Source: Candidatus Methylomirabilota bacterium (GTDB lineage Bacteria; Methylomirabilota; Methylomirabilia; Rokubacteriales; CSP1-6). From it: a DNA stretch of 32,440 nucleotides. The stretch spans positions 1-32,440 of the forward strand of contig DASYVT010000212.1 in NCBI GenBank assembly GCA_035936835.1, read 5' to 3'. The first letter of the stretch is position 1, and each line of letters begins with the position of its first letter. Position numbers and translations under genes: made by a program. Shown piece by piece: positions 1 through 8,035 of this stretch. The notes beneath the pieces are model-generated. The model did not search any database. It had not been told where the DNA came from and saw nothing but the letters and a program-made list of their open reading frames with translations.

Positions 1-8
1 TAGCTCAC

Positions 9-1292
9 TCACCCCTTTATTTCCTTGAGGATCTCTCGGGCGATCAGGAACTTCATGATCTCGTCCGATCCCGCGCCGATCCTCAGCAGCCGCGCGTTGC
101 GGAAGATGGCCTGGATGGGGAAGTCGGAGGTGTAGCCGATCCCGCCCAGGACCTGCATCGCGTGGTCCACGATCTTCCAGACGGACTCGGCCACGAAGAG
201 CTTGGTCACCGCCGATTCTCGCTGCGCCGGCACTCCCGCTTCCACCATCTTGGCAGTGCGGTAGACGAGCTGGCGGGCGGCGTCCAGCGCCGTGTACATC
301 TCGGCGAGCTTGAAGGACACGCCCTCGAACATGGCGATGGGCTGCTTGAACTGGATCCGTTTGGTGGAATACTCCGCTGCGATCTCTAATGCCCGCCGAG
401 CTGAGCCCAGAGCCGCCATGCAGTAGGTCACGCGCTCGGTGTCGAGCTCGTCCATGAGCACCTGGTAGCCGCCGTTGAGCGGTCCCAGCAGGCTCTCCTT
501 CGGGATGTCCACGTCTTTGAAATCGATCCAGACGTTGTCCATCATGTCGCCCATGACGACTTCGTCGAGCTGGCGCTGGATGGTCACGCCGGGGTGGTCC
601 ATGGGCACGATGAAGGTGGACATGCCCTTGTGCGGATGCGCGCCCTCCTCGGTGATGGCGAACAGCGTCAGGTAGTCCGCGAGCCCGCCGCCTGTGATGA
701 AGCGCTTCTGGCCGTTGATGACCCAGCGGTCGCCCTGGAGAACTGCCTTGGTCTGCATTCGGGAGGTATCGGAGCCGATCTGGGGCTCGGTGATGGCGAG
801 CGCGGCCAGCTCGTCCCCCCGGAGGCGCGCGGGGATGTGGCGCTTCTTCTGCTCCGGTGTCCCGTAGCGGAGGATGGAGATGGTCCCGAGCGTGAGCGAC
901 ACCGAGCGGATGCTGTCGCCGGGGTGCCCGGCGGCCGCCAGCTCCTCGTCGATGATGCACTCGGCGACGACGCCGCGCCCGTTGCCCCCGTACTCCTCGG
1001 GGAAGAGCGCTCCGGTGATGCCGGCCTCGCCGAGCTGCCGGAGGTAGGCCTTGGCCAGGGCGCGGAGCTTCTCACGGCGCTCCTTGCCTTCGTGGCGCGC
1101 CTTGATCTGCTTGACTTGGAGGTGCGCGCCCGCTGCAAGCGGGAGGATCTCACGCTGGACGAAGGCGCGGCTCTGGTGCATGATCTCGCGCTCGGCGGGC
1201 GTGTACAGGAAGGTCTGGCCGTCGCTGACCGACCAGCCGCCGGGCATGCTGATGTCGTCCATGCCGATTGCCTTGAAGCGGTCGTCGCTCAT
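9..1292 (-). CDS. acyl-CoA dehydrogenase (isovaleryl-CoA dehydrogenase-like active site)
   Basis: A 427-residue flavoprotein that should oxidise an acyl-CoA to the 2-enoyl-CoA and pass electrons to ETF. Visible are the family signature ITEPQIGSD in the middle domain, the RIQFKQPI and MQVLGGIGYTSDFP motifs of the C-terminal helical domain, and the end motif IGAGSDEI. Medium-chain enzymes carry the catalytic Glu in that last motif; here the position is Ala, as in isovaleryl-CoA dehydrogenase, where the base sits in the earlier LDLER helix. The matching LDTER segment (Glu286) is present, so the enzyme is probably active on branched or unusual acyl-CoAs. This is inferred from remembered family motifs. 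The ATG overlaps the CoA-transferase stop by 4 nt (ATGA), so the start is well supported and translation is probably coupled. It is the last gene of the five-gene minus-strand operon. The substrate cannot be named. Confidence 0.93.
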   Translation of the reverse strand: MSDDRFKAIGMDDISMPGGWSVSDGQTFLYTPAEREIMHQSRAFVQREILPLAAGAHLQVKQIKARHEGKERREKLRALAKAYLRQLGEAGITGALFPEEYGGNGRGVVAECIIDEELAAAGHPGDSIRSVSLTLGTISILRYGTPEQKKRHIPARLRGDELAALAITEPQIGSDTSRMQTKAVLQGDRWVINGQKRFITGGGLADYLTLFAITEEGAHPHKGMSTFIVPMDHPGVTIQRQLDEVVMGDMMDNVWIDFKDVDIPKESLLGPLNGGYQVLMDELDTERVTYCMAALGSARRALEIAAEYSTKRIQFKQPIAMFEGVSFKLAEMYTALDAARQLVYRTAKMVEAGVPAQRESAVTKLFVAESVWKIVDHAMQVLGGIGYTSDFPIQAIFRNARLLRIGAGSDEIMKFLIAREILKEIKG

Positions 1293-2488
1293 TTGCCGAT
1301 GACTCCTTCCGCCCGGAGCCGGGCGATGGTCTGGCTTCCGTAGCCGAGGATCTCGGTCAGGATGGCTTCGGTGTGCTGGCCGAGGGCAGGGGCGGGCGCC
1401 GGATGCCGGATCTCGCCCTCGGTCCTGATGGGGCTCGCCACCTCGCGGATGCGGCCGAACTGCGGGTGGTCCACCTCGACGATCATCTCGCGCGCGCGCA
1501 CCTGCTCGTCTTCGAGCGCCTGCGCCACGGTGTTCACGGGCGCGCACGGCACATGCCCGCGCAGGAGGGCCAGCCACTCGGCCGTGGTCTTCTCCACGAA
1601 GCGCGCCTCCAGGATGGCGACCAGCTCCGCCTTGTGGGCGAAGCGGTCCGGGAAGCCGGTGAAGCGCGGGTCCTGTCCGAGCTCGGGCAGCCCCATCCGC
1701 TCGATCAGCGCCTGCCAGAACTTGTCCTTGTTGCAGAAGACGACGATCCAGCCGTCCCTGGTCGGGAAGTTCTGCGCCGGCACGAGGGTCTGGTGGCCGG
1801 AATGCGCCACGCGCTGAGGCTCCCACTCGCGGTTGAGCGCCCAGATCGCGAAGTACGAGAGCATGCTCACCGCCGTGTCCAGGAGCGAGATGTCCACGTT
1901 GCGGCCGATCCCCGTGCGCTGGGCGTCGTAGAGGCCGACCATGAGGCCGACCATGCCGGCGTAGCCTCCCGCGAAGTCGATGACAGACACGCCGCATTTT
2001 CCCGGCGGGCCGTCGGGCTCGCCGGTGACGGTCATGTAGCCCGCGTAGCCCTGGATGAGGTAGTCGAAGGCCGGCTCGGCGGCGCGCGGCCCCGTCGTCC
2101 CGAAACCGGTGAGCGAGCAGCAGACGATCCTGGGATTGTCGGCCTTGAGCGCGTCGTAGGTCAGCCCGAGCTTGGCGGGAAGGTCGCCGCGGAGGTTGTT
2201 GAAGACCGCGTCGGAGACCTTGACGAGGTCGTGGAGCACGGCCTGGCCCGCCGGACGCTGAAGGTTGAGCGTCAGCGACTTCTTGCCGCGGTTGAACGAC
2301 TGGAAAAAGAGCGAGTCCTGCTCGTGCTGGTACGGCGGCACGTACCGCGAGCTGTCGCCGCCCACGCCCGGGTCCTCGATCTTGATGATCTCGGCGCCGA
2401 GGTCCGCCAGCACCTGCGTGCCGAACGGGCCGGCCCCGAACTGCGAGACGGAGAGGATGCGCGTGCCTTCGAGGGGAGGTCTCGCCAT
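1289..2488 (-). CDS. CaiB/BaiF family (class III) CoA transferase
   Basis: A 399-residue protein of typical family length that moves CoA between carboxylic acids through an aspartyl-CoA anhydride. The N-terminus PLEGTRILSVSQFGAGPF, then LADLGAEIIKIEDP and the FFQSFNRGKKSL segment are classic for this interlocked-dimer fold. Asp171 in the VIDFAGGYAG motif aligns with the catalytic aspartate of formyl-CoA transferase. The C-terminal part has the usual PCAPVNTVAQALED stretch. It starts 2 nt before the stop of the MaoC gene upstream and ends inside the start of the acyl-CoA dehydrogenase, so all three are one transcript. The likely role is activation of an acid for the dehydrogenases of this operon. 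Family members act on oxalate, carnitine, succinate or aromatic acids, and the substrate cannot be read from sequence. Confidence 0.95.
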   Translation of the reverse strand: MARPPLEGTRILSVSQFGAGPFGTQVLADLGAEIIKIEDPGVGGDSSRYVPPYQHEQDSLFFQSFNRGKKSLTLNLQRPAGQAVLHDLVKVSDAVFNNLRGDLPAKLGLTYDALKADNPRIVCCSLTGFGTTGPRAAEPAFDYLIQGYAGYMTVTGEPDGPPGKCGVSVIDFAGGYAGMVGLMVGLYDAQRTGIGRNVDISLLDTAVSMLSYFAIWALNREWEPQRVAHSGHQTLVPAQNFPTRDGWIVVFCNKDKFWQALIERMGLPELGQDPRFTGFPDRFAHKAELVAILEARFVEKTTAEWLALLRGHVPCAPVNTVAQALEDEQVRAREMIVEVDHPQFGRIREVASPIRTEGEIRHPAPAPALGQHTEAILTEILGYGSQTIARLRAEGVIGK

Positions 2489-2489
2489 C

Positions 2490-2972
2490 TCAGTAGGGCA
2501 GCCGGCCTTCGCCGAGGGTCGGGTGGTTCTTCTTGGGCACGAGGACCTTTCTGGTGTACGAGCAGACCTGGTCTCCCCGCTGGTTGGTCGCGATGGTCTC
2601 GACGGTGACGATGCCGCGGTCGCCCTGGCTGGACTCGCGAAGCTCGAGCACGCGGCTCTGCGCGTAGAGGGTGTCGCCGATGAACGTAGGCTTCTCGTGC
2701 TTGAGAGTGTCCACCTCGAGGTTGGCGATGGCGCGCCCCGAGATGTCGGCGACGCTCATGCCGATGACGACGCTGTAGACGAGCGGTCCCAGCACCACGC
2801 GCTGTTTGTGCTGGGTATAGGTTTCCGCGTAGTGCGCATCCGAGTGGAGCGGGTGCTGGTTCATCGTCAGGAGCGCGAACCAGGTGCAGTCCGCCTCGGT
2901 GATCGTACGCCCCGGCCAGTGCCTGAAGGCCTGCCCGACGGCGAACTCCTCGAAGTAGCGCCCGTAGCTCAT
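2490..2972 (-). CDS. MaoC-like hot-dog enoyl-CoA hydratase/dehydratase
   Basis: A 160-residue single hot-dog domain. MaoC-type enzymes hydrate 2-enoyl-CoAs (R-specific) or dehydrate 3-hydroxyacyl-CoAs. The hydratase helix is recognisable near residues 25-47: TITEADCTWFALLTMNQHPLH gives the conserved His and a following SDAHYAE segment, and the GPLVYSVVIGMSV stretch is typical of long-form MaoC dehydratases such as those next to CaiB genes (mesaconyl-CoA hydratase group). It overlaps the fused dehydrogenase upstream by 4 nt and lies 1 nt from the CoA transferase downstream, placing it between the oxidation and CoA-transfer steps. Function as a hydratase in the same pathway is likely; the exact substrate is unknown. 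Confidence 0.9.
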   Translation of the reverse strand: MSYGRYFEEFAVGQAFRHWPGRTITEADCTWFALLTMNQHPLHSDAHYAETYTQHKQRVVLGPLVYSVVIGMSVADISGRAIANLEVDTLKHEKPTFIGDTLYAQSRVLELRESSQGDRGIVTVETIATNQRGDQVCSYTRKVLVPKKNHPTLGEGRLPY

Positions 2973-5248
2973 GCCGATCCGCCGCTCAGGTAGTTGTTGG
3001 CGACGGCGTGGCGTGCGATGGCGCGGCGCAGGGTCTCGTCGCCGGCCTCGCCCGCCAGGAGCGCTGCGGCGTCACGATAGTAGCGCTCCACGGGGAACTC
3101 GGCGCTGTAGCCGTAGCCGCCATGGATGCGCATGGCCTCGAGCGTCACCATGTAGGCCGTCTCGGCGGCGTGGAGGTGGGCCATCGCCGCGTGCGCCGGC
3201 GCCGCTTCGCCCGCGCCGTCTTCGGCGGCGGCCCGGTGGGTGAGGAGACGGGCGACCGCGATGGCCGTCGCCATGTCGGCCAGCTTGAGCTGGATCGCTT
3301 GGTGCTGGCAGATGGGCACGCCGAACGCGCTGCGCTGCTGGGAGTAGCGGAGCGCCGTCTCGAAGGCGGCCTGCGCCAGGCCCACGGCGGCGGCGGCCTC
3401 GCGCACCCGCGCCGCCGCCTGGGCCGCCGCGATGGCCGCGGCGCCGGGAGCGGCCGTGCCGCCGAGCGTCTGGCGCGCTGGCACGACGCAGCCCTTGAGC
3501 TGGGTGTGCCAGAGATCGGCGCCGCGGCGCCCGGGCGTCTCGAAGGGCTCGGTCAGGACGAGGCCCGGCTGCCCCGCCTCGAGGACGAAGGCGAGCATCT
3601 GCTCGTCGACGGACTCCAGAAGAACGAACAGGTCCGCGTGTCGGCCGGGGCCGGCGACCAGCCCGTCGCCGCTCAAGATGAAGCCGTCGGCATGCCTGAG
3701 CGCGTTCAGCTCGCGTACCGCCGGCTCGCGCAGGCGCCTCAGCATCCCCCCGCGGGGCTTGCCCGAGGCCAATCCGGGCAGGAGCCGCAGGCGCTGCTCG
3801 ACCGAGCCCAGGCGCAGGATGAGATCGGCCGCGTCGAGGTGGTCCCGGAGCACGGATGCGACCGACGCCGAGCCGCGCCCGATCTCCTCGGCGATGAGGG
3901 CGTAGGCGAGGCCGTCGAGGTTGAGGCCTCCAGCATCCACCGGGATGACGGCGCCGAAGAGCCCGAGGTCCGCGAGCTTGTCCAGCGATGCCGAAGGGAA
4001 GCGCCCGGCGCGGTCGTCCTCTACGGCGGCCGGGGCGATCTCGCGCTCGACCAGTTGACGCACGGCGAGGGTCATCTGCCGGCGCTCCATGGGCTCGGCC
4101 TCGAGCGACGTGAGGGCGCCCAGCCGCTCGCCGTGGCGCTGGAGCAGGTTCTTCGCGATGATCGTCCGCTGGATCTCGTTGGTGCCTTCGCCGATCATCA
4201 TGAGGGGCGTGTCGCGGAAGAGGCGCTCGACCACGCCCGCGGTCGCCTGGCCGGGGCCACCGAGGATGCGGATGGCGTCGGCCGCGGCCTCCTGGGCGCT
4301 TTCCGAGGCGTAGAGCTTGGCCATGCCGGCCTCGAGATCGCAGCGCTCACCGCGATCCTTCATCCCCGCCGCCCAGTAGGTCAGGAGCCTCGCTCCGTCC
4401 ACTCGGATGGCGATCGAGGCCAGCGCGGTGGGCGGTTCGGCCACGCCGAGGGCGCCGCGCGCGGCTTCCTCCAGCGCCGCCTGCGCGACGCCGACGGCGC
4501 GCGCGGCGATGTTGATGCGTCCCGTTTCGAGCCCCGACATGACGTGCTTGAAGCCTCGCCCCTCGACGCCTCCGACCAGATTGACGGCGGGGCAGGGGAA
4601 ATTTTCGAAGAGGAGCTCGGCGGTGTCCACGCCCTTGTAGCCGAGCTTGGCGATGGACTTGACCACCTGAAGACCGGCGTCCCCCTTCTCGACGATGAAG
4701 CACGACATGCCGCGGTAGCGCGGCCGCGCCGAGGCGTCGGTCAGGGCGAGGAGCGCGAAGGTCGTGCCTTCGCGGCCGTTGGTGACGAACATCTTGGAGC
4801 CGGAGATGCGATAGCCGTCGCCGTGCCGCGTGGCCACGGTCCGGATGGCCTGGACGTCAGAGCCCGCGTGCGGTTCCGTCAGACAGAGGCCGCCACGCGC
4901 GAGCCCGCTGGCAAAGCGCGGCAGCAGGCGGCGCTTCTGTTCGTCCGTGCCATGCTGGAGCACGATCAGGGCCGCCATCGTGTGGCTGTTGATCACGCCC
5001 GCGAGCGACATGAAGCCGCGGCAGATCTCCTCGATGACGCGCGCGTAGGTCAGGACGTCGAGGCCGAGCCCGCCGTATTCGCCGGGCACGAGCGCGCCGA
5101 AGAGGCCCATCTCCCGCATGCGCGCGACCAGGTCGTGGGGATAGGCGTCGGCGTGCTCGAGGGCGGAGGCCGCGGGGACGACCTCCTTGTCCACGAACTG
5201 GCGCACCGCCGCGACGATCGGGTGCGCGACGTGGAGCGGAGTCGGCAT
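2969..5248 (-). CDS. tandem-fused double acyl-CoA dehydrogenase, second half degenerate
   Basis: A 759-residue protein, about twice the normal family length, made of two acyl-CoA dehydrogenase units in tandem. Unit 1 (about 1-380) is complete: LCLTEPHAGSD at 121-131, and MIGEGTNEIQR with the canonical catalytic Glu at 354. Unit 2 (about 390-755) repeats the fold: it begins with a homologous helix (AVRQLVEREIAPAA), has the FAD-contact segment YSQQRSAFG and the AMRIHGGYGYSAEF motif. However, the TEPxxGSD motif is replaced by LRREP-like sequence, and the final motif reads LAGEAGDETLRR rather than a GTxEI pattern. The second unit therefore may bind FAD or only shape the oligomer. No stop or frame change separates the units. 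It lies 15 nt downstream of the amidohydrolase and overlaps the MaoC gene by 4 nt. Annotation as an ordinary acyl-CoA dehydrogenase would miss the duplication. Confidence 0.93.
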   Translation of the reverse strand: MPTPLHVAHPIVAAVRQFVDKEVVPAASALEHADAYPHDLVARMREMGLFGALVPGEYGGLGLDVLTYARVIEEICRGFMSLAGVINSHTMAALIVLQHGTDEQKRRLLPRFASGLARGGLCLTEPHAGSDVQAIRTVATRHGDGYRISGSKMFVTNGREGTTFALLALTDASARPRYRGMSCFIVEKGDAGLQVVKSIAKLGYKGVDTAELLFENFPCPAVNLVGGVEGRGFKHVMSGLETGRINIAARAVGVAQAALEEAARGALGVAEPPTALASIAIRVDGARLLTYWAAGMKDRGERCDLEAGMAKLYASESAQEAAADAIRILGGPGQATAGVVERLFRDTPLMMIGEGTNEIQRTIIAKNLLQRHGERLGALTSLEAEPMERRQMTLAVRQLVEREIAPAAVEDDRAGRFPSASLDKLADLGLFGAVIPVDAGGLNLDGLAYALIAEEIGRGSASVASVLRDHLDAADLILRLGSVEQRLRLLPGLASGKPRGGMLRRLREPAVRELNALRHADGFILSGDGLVAGPGRHADLFVLLESVDEQMLAFVLEAGQPGLVLTEPFETPGRRGADLWHTQLKGCVVPARQTLGGTAAPGAAAIAAAQAAARVREAAAAVGLAQAAFETALRYSQQRSAFGVPICQHQAIQLKLADMATAIAVARLLTHRAAAEDGAGEAAPAHAAMAHLHAAETAYMVTLEAMRIHGGYGYSAEFPVERYYRDAAALLAGEAGDETLRRAIARHAVANNYLSGGSA

Positions 5249-5263
5249 GACCGCTCTCAGGCG

Positions 5264-6487
5264 CTAGGCCGTGCCGGCGAGCTTGGAGGCCGCCAGCAGG
5301 AGGGTGTTGGCGCCCTTCTCGATGTCATCCATGGGCGTGAACTCCTCCTCGCAGTGGCTGCGCCCGCCGCGGGATGGGACGAAGATCATCCCCGTGGGGC
5401 AGATGGTCGCCATGTACTGGGCGTCGTGTCCGGCCCCGGAGAGGATGCGCCGGTAGCCGTACCCGAGGCCCTTGGCCGCTTCCTCGATCGTGTCCACGAC
5501 CTCGATGTCGAAGTGGGTCCGCGGCACGCGCCAGTAGTGATCGAGCTCGTACGTGACCCCTTCGACGCGGGCGGCGTCCTTGACCAGGCGGTCGAGAAAG
5601 CCCAGGGCGCGGGTGACGTGATGCTCCTCGGGCGCGCGCAGGTCGACGGACAGGCTCACGCGCCCCGGGATTGCGTTGGGGATATTGGGCGTCACGTCGA
5701 GGCGGCCGACGGTCGAGACCATGTCGCCGCCGATCTTGCGCGGGATCTCGCGCACGCCGCGGATGATCTCGGCGGCCGCGACGAGCGCGTCGTGGCGGAT
5801 GCGCATGGGCGTCGGGCCCGCGTGATTCTGGACGCCCGTGAGCGTGAGCCGCGACCAGGAGATCGCGACGATGCCCTCGACCACGCCCACCGAGAGGTGC
5901 TGTTCCTCGAGGATGGGGCCCTGCTCGATGTGGAGCTCGAGGTAGGCGCGAAGCGGGCGGGGGACGCAGGGCTCCGAGCCGAGATAGCCGATCCGCTCGA
6001 GCTCGTCGCCCAGCCGGAGGCCGTCCCTGTCGCGCGCGTTGTAGGCGTCTTCGAGTGGGATTTTCCCTGCCATGACCCCCGAGCCGATCATGGCGGGCTG
6101 GAAGCGCGCCCCCTCCTCGTTGGTGAAGATGGCCATCGCGACGGGGTGGCGCGTCGCGGCCTTGCGGTCGTTGAGGATCCGGATGGTCTCGAGCGCGCAG
6201 AGGACGCCCAGCTGGCCGTCGTACTTCCCGCCCGTCGGCACCGAGTCGGCGTGCGAGCCCATCATGACGGGCGCCACGCCGTCCGAGCCGGCGCGCTGGC
6301 CGAAGATGTTGCCCATCTGGTCTACCGTGACGCTGAGACCAGCCTCGCGCATCCATTCCACGAGGAGATCCCGGCCGCGGCGATCGTCGTCGGTGAGCGC
6401 CACGCGGTTGAGCCCGCCCTTGGCGGTCGCGCCGACTCGCCCGAGCGCCTCCATGCTCTCCTCGAGCCGCTTGCGGTTGATGCGCAT
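5264..6487 (-). CDS. M20 family Zn-dependent amidohydrolase (allantoate / N-carbamoyl-L-amino acid hydrolase type)
   Basis: A 407-residue metal-dependent hydrolase of the hydantoinase/carbamoylase group, which cleaves N-carbamoyl or related amide bonds. Metal-binding motifs appear in order: MMGSHADSVPTGGKYDG (His and Asp), FTNEEGARF (Glu pair), YLELHIEQGP (His) and GAGHDAQYMA (His near the C-terminus). The family-typical QNHAGPTPM substrate loop is also present. The ATG at 6487 is preceded on the minus strand by a GGAGGGG Shine-Dalgarno sequence, which decides the start over longer open frame upstream. It is the first gene of the minus-strand operon, 15 nt ahead of the double acyl-CoA dehydrogenase. 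Whether the substrate is allantoate, a carbamoyl amino acid or another amide cannot be decided here. Confidence 0.92.
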   Translation of the reverse strand: MRINRKRLEESMEALGRVGATAKGGLNRVALTDDDRRGRDLLVEWMREAGLSVTVDQMGNIFGQRAGSDGVAPVMMGSHADSVPTGGKYDGQLGVLCALETIRILNDRKAATRHPVAMAIFTNEEGARFQPAMIGSGVMAGKIPLEDAYNARDRDGLRLGDELERIGYLGSEPCVPRPLRAYLELHIEQGPILEEQHLSVGVVEGIVAISWSRLTLTGVQNHAGPTPMRIRHDALVAAAEIIRGVREIPRKIGGDMVSTVGRLDVTPNIPNAIPGRVSLSVDLRAPEEHHVTRALGFLDRLVKDAARVEGVTYELDHYWRVPRTHFDIEVVDTIEEAAKGLGYGYRRILSGAGHDAQYMATICPTGMIFVPSRGGRSHCEEEFTPMDDIEKGANTLLLAASKLAGTA

Positions 6488-6652
6488 GGCCCCTCCGGGG
6501 TCAGAATCCGAGGCACACCTTCTCGAGTTGCGCGCCGGCCGGGACTCCCTGGCGGGTCCCGCCGGCGCGAGACGGCTATTGTCCAGCACGCGGGCCCGAT
6601 CGGCAAGGCCCTGCACCCGGGTATCAACGCCCGGTGGTAAACTGACAACATC
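6488..6652. promoter_or_regulatory. divergent intergenic region, candidate promoters
   Basis: This 165-bp gap separates the minus-strand operon from the plus-strand Nudix gene and must hold both promoters. On the plus strand TAAACT at 6638-6643 lies 9 nt before the GTG start, a weak -10 candidate. No clear -35 was seen. The minus-strand Shine-Dalgarno for the amidohydrolase lies at the left edge. Confidence 0.35.
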
Positions 6653-7189
6653 GTGAGCGATTCGCACCTGCACCACCACCTGTCGCCTCAGAGCATTCGC
6701 TTCTGCCCGCTCTGCGGCGGCGCGCTCGAGCGCCGCGCCGTGCCGCCGGAAGGCAAGCGCGAGATGGTCTGCGCCGGCTGTTCCTTTGTCTTCTACCTGA
6801 ACCACAAGGTGGTGGCCGCGACCATCCCCGAGGACGAGGGGCGCGTCCTGCTCACGCGCCGGACGATTCAGCCGGCGCGTGGCAAGTGGACCTTCCCCGG
6901 CGGCTTCGTGGATTGGGGCGAGCCCGTCGAGGACGCGGCAGTGCGGGAGACCTGGGAGGAGACCGGACTGAAGGTGGATCTCTCGGGCCTCCTGGGCGTC
7001 TATTCCTACCCGGGCACGCCGATGGTGATCGTCGTCTACCGGGCACGCGTGATCGAAGGCGAGGTCAGGACGTGCAGCGAGAACGACCGCGTCGAGTGGG
7101 TGGTGCCGGCCGAGATCCCGTGGGAGGAGCTGGCCTTCCCGTCCACCGAAGCCGCGCTGCGCGACTTCCTGTCCGGCCGGGTCCTCTAG
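6653..7189 (+). CDS. Nudix hydrolase with N-terminal zinc ribbon
   Basis: A 178-residue protein. A zinc ribbon is formed by Cys18/Cys21 (CPLC) and Cys40/Cys43 (CAGC). It is followed by a complete Nudix box from Gly84 to Leu106: G-x5-E (Glu90), then REtwEEtGL (98-106), which holds the metal for pyrophosphate hydrolysis. The zinc-ribbon plus Nudix order resembles NADH pyrophosphatase NudC and ADP-ribose pyrophosphatases, but the NudC signature after the box is not visible, so the substrate is open (a nucleotide-sugar or dinucleotide diphosphate). The start is GTG, chosen because it precedes a natural N-terminus and no Shine-Dalgarno sequence is seen; the message may be leaderless. It is divergent from the operon to its left and followed by the cassette region. 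Confidence 0.93.
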   Translation: MSDSHLHHHLSPQSIRFCPLCGGALERRAVPPEGKREMVCAGCSFVFYLNHKVVAATIPEDEGRVLLTRRTIQPARGKWTFPGGFVDWGEPVEDAAVRETWEETGLKVDLSGLLGVYSYPGTPMVIVVYRARVIEGEVRTCSENDRVEWVVPAEIPWEELAFPSTEAALRDFLSGRVL

Positions 7190-7283
7190 TCAGCGTCAGC
7201 TCCGCGAGTGCGCGCGGCGGTTGCCTTGCCCGCTGCGACCCTGCCACGCTATAGTCGGGCGCTGTACGGAAGGAGGCACCGAC

Positions 7284-7350
7284 ATGGTCACCCGCACCAT
7301 TCGCGGCCGGAGAAGGTCATGGACCGGCCGGACTGGACGGTTCCGTAGAG
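7284..7350 (+). pseudogene. possible 5' stub of a gene cut by the cassette region
   Basis: A strong Shine-Dalgarno sequence (GGAAGGAGG at 7267-7275) sits 8 nt before ATG 7284, but the frame that follows soon becomes low-complexity Arg-rich sequence and matches nothing recognised. The simplest reading is that a native gene began here and was interrupted by the foreign segment to the right. The position of the break is a guess. The rest of 7190-7515 holds no other convincing gene. Confidence 0.3.
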
Positions 7351-7515
7351 AACAGACGGAGTTGACGCTGCCGTGGCACGTAATGTGTCGAAGTTCCACC
7401 CTGATTGTTCCCATAGCAGTGGAGTCTCGTGGCCCTGCTATGCAGCAGCGCGCGCCGCGTCACCGTTTCTGGATGGTTCCGTCCAATTTGCGTTCGACTG
7501 ACCGAGGGAGAATCA

Positions 7516-7878
7516 TTGGCTAACCGGCGACTAACCGAGACAGAGCTCGCGGACGTATTCCGCCGGATTCTGCAGGAGGGTCGCACACGGCTTCGTAACT
7601 CTAGTCGAGATGACGAGTCCCTGCACTGGGCCCTCCGGCGGAAGCTCACGAAGGAGCTGATGTACGACGAGCGCGGCAGACCGATGCACCGCGTGAAGCT
7701 CAAGTCCCTCAAGCGAGGGGAGCAGGGTGGAAAGTGCGCGTTGTGCCCACGCGAGCTTCCGGCGAGAAACTCCGTCCTCGATCGGTTCGAGGCCATGAAG
7801 GGACACACCGCCGAGAATACGCGCCTTCTTTGCCCAGAATGCGACCACAGAGTTCAGGTCGAGCGGGGTTTTGCGTGA
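7516..7878 (+). CDS. cassette-encoded HNH-like zinc-binding protein, unknown function
   Basis: About 120 residues from a TTG start at 7516, preceded by GAGGGAG with 5-nt spacing; a longer frame reaches ATG 7429 but its extra N-terminus has no coding look. The C-terminal half has two cysteine pairs, Cys74/Cys77 (CALC) and Cys106/Cys109 (CPEC), around NSVLDRFEAMKGHTAENTRL, the layout of a small HNH or zinc-knuckle domain. The first His of a true HNH motif is replaced (LDRFEAM), so nuclease activity is doubtful. The N-terminal half is basic and helical (RRKLTKELMYDERGRPMHR). The stop lies 17 nt before attC1, as expected for the gene of a cassette. I recall similar short proteins in soil Proteobacteria without known function. 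Confidence 0.7.
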   Translation: MANRRLTETELADVFRRILQEGRTRLRNSSRDDESLHWALRRKLTKELMYDERGRPMHRVKLKSLKRGEQGGKCALCPRELPARNSVLDRFEAMKGHTAENTRLLCPECDHRVQVERGFA

Positions 7879-7895
7879 AGTCTTACTGAAAGCGG

Positions 7896-7968
7896 GCCCA
7901 ACAACCCGCTGCAGCGGACTGCCGGCTCGCGTTGCTCGCTTCCCCGCCGCTGAGCGCAAACGTTGGGC
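7896..7968 (+). mobile_element. integron attC recombination site 1
   Basis: 73 bp bounded by GCCCAAC (R'', 7896-7902) and GTTGGGC (R', 7962-7968), exact complements and matching the RYYYAAC and GTTRRRY consensus. Inside, CGCT-g-CAGCGG (7907-7917) pairs with CCGCTGAGCG (7947-7956), leaving one unpaired G, the extrahelical base that gives attC sites their strand polarity. The centre is variable. Orientation matches the plus-strand gene before it. Confidence 0.75.
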
Positions 7969-8035
7969 GCGAAGGACAGGCCATGGCGTGCACTCTCAAA
8001 GCATCCGCTACGCGGGATAGGTCCGGCGTAGCCAA

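Noticed and set aside
3008-6640. A 1,210-codon open frame on the plus strand
   Set aside because: It lies opposite the double dehydrogenase and amidohydrolase, is rich in Arg, Gly, Asp and His as expected for antisense of GC-rich codons, and has no family motif.
7896-7968. attC1 as a simple transcription terminator
   Set aside because: There is no T-tract, and the exact core boxes and single extrahelical base are specific for attC.
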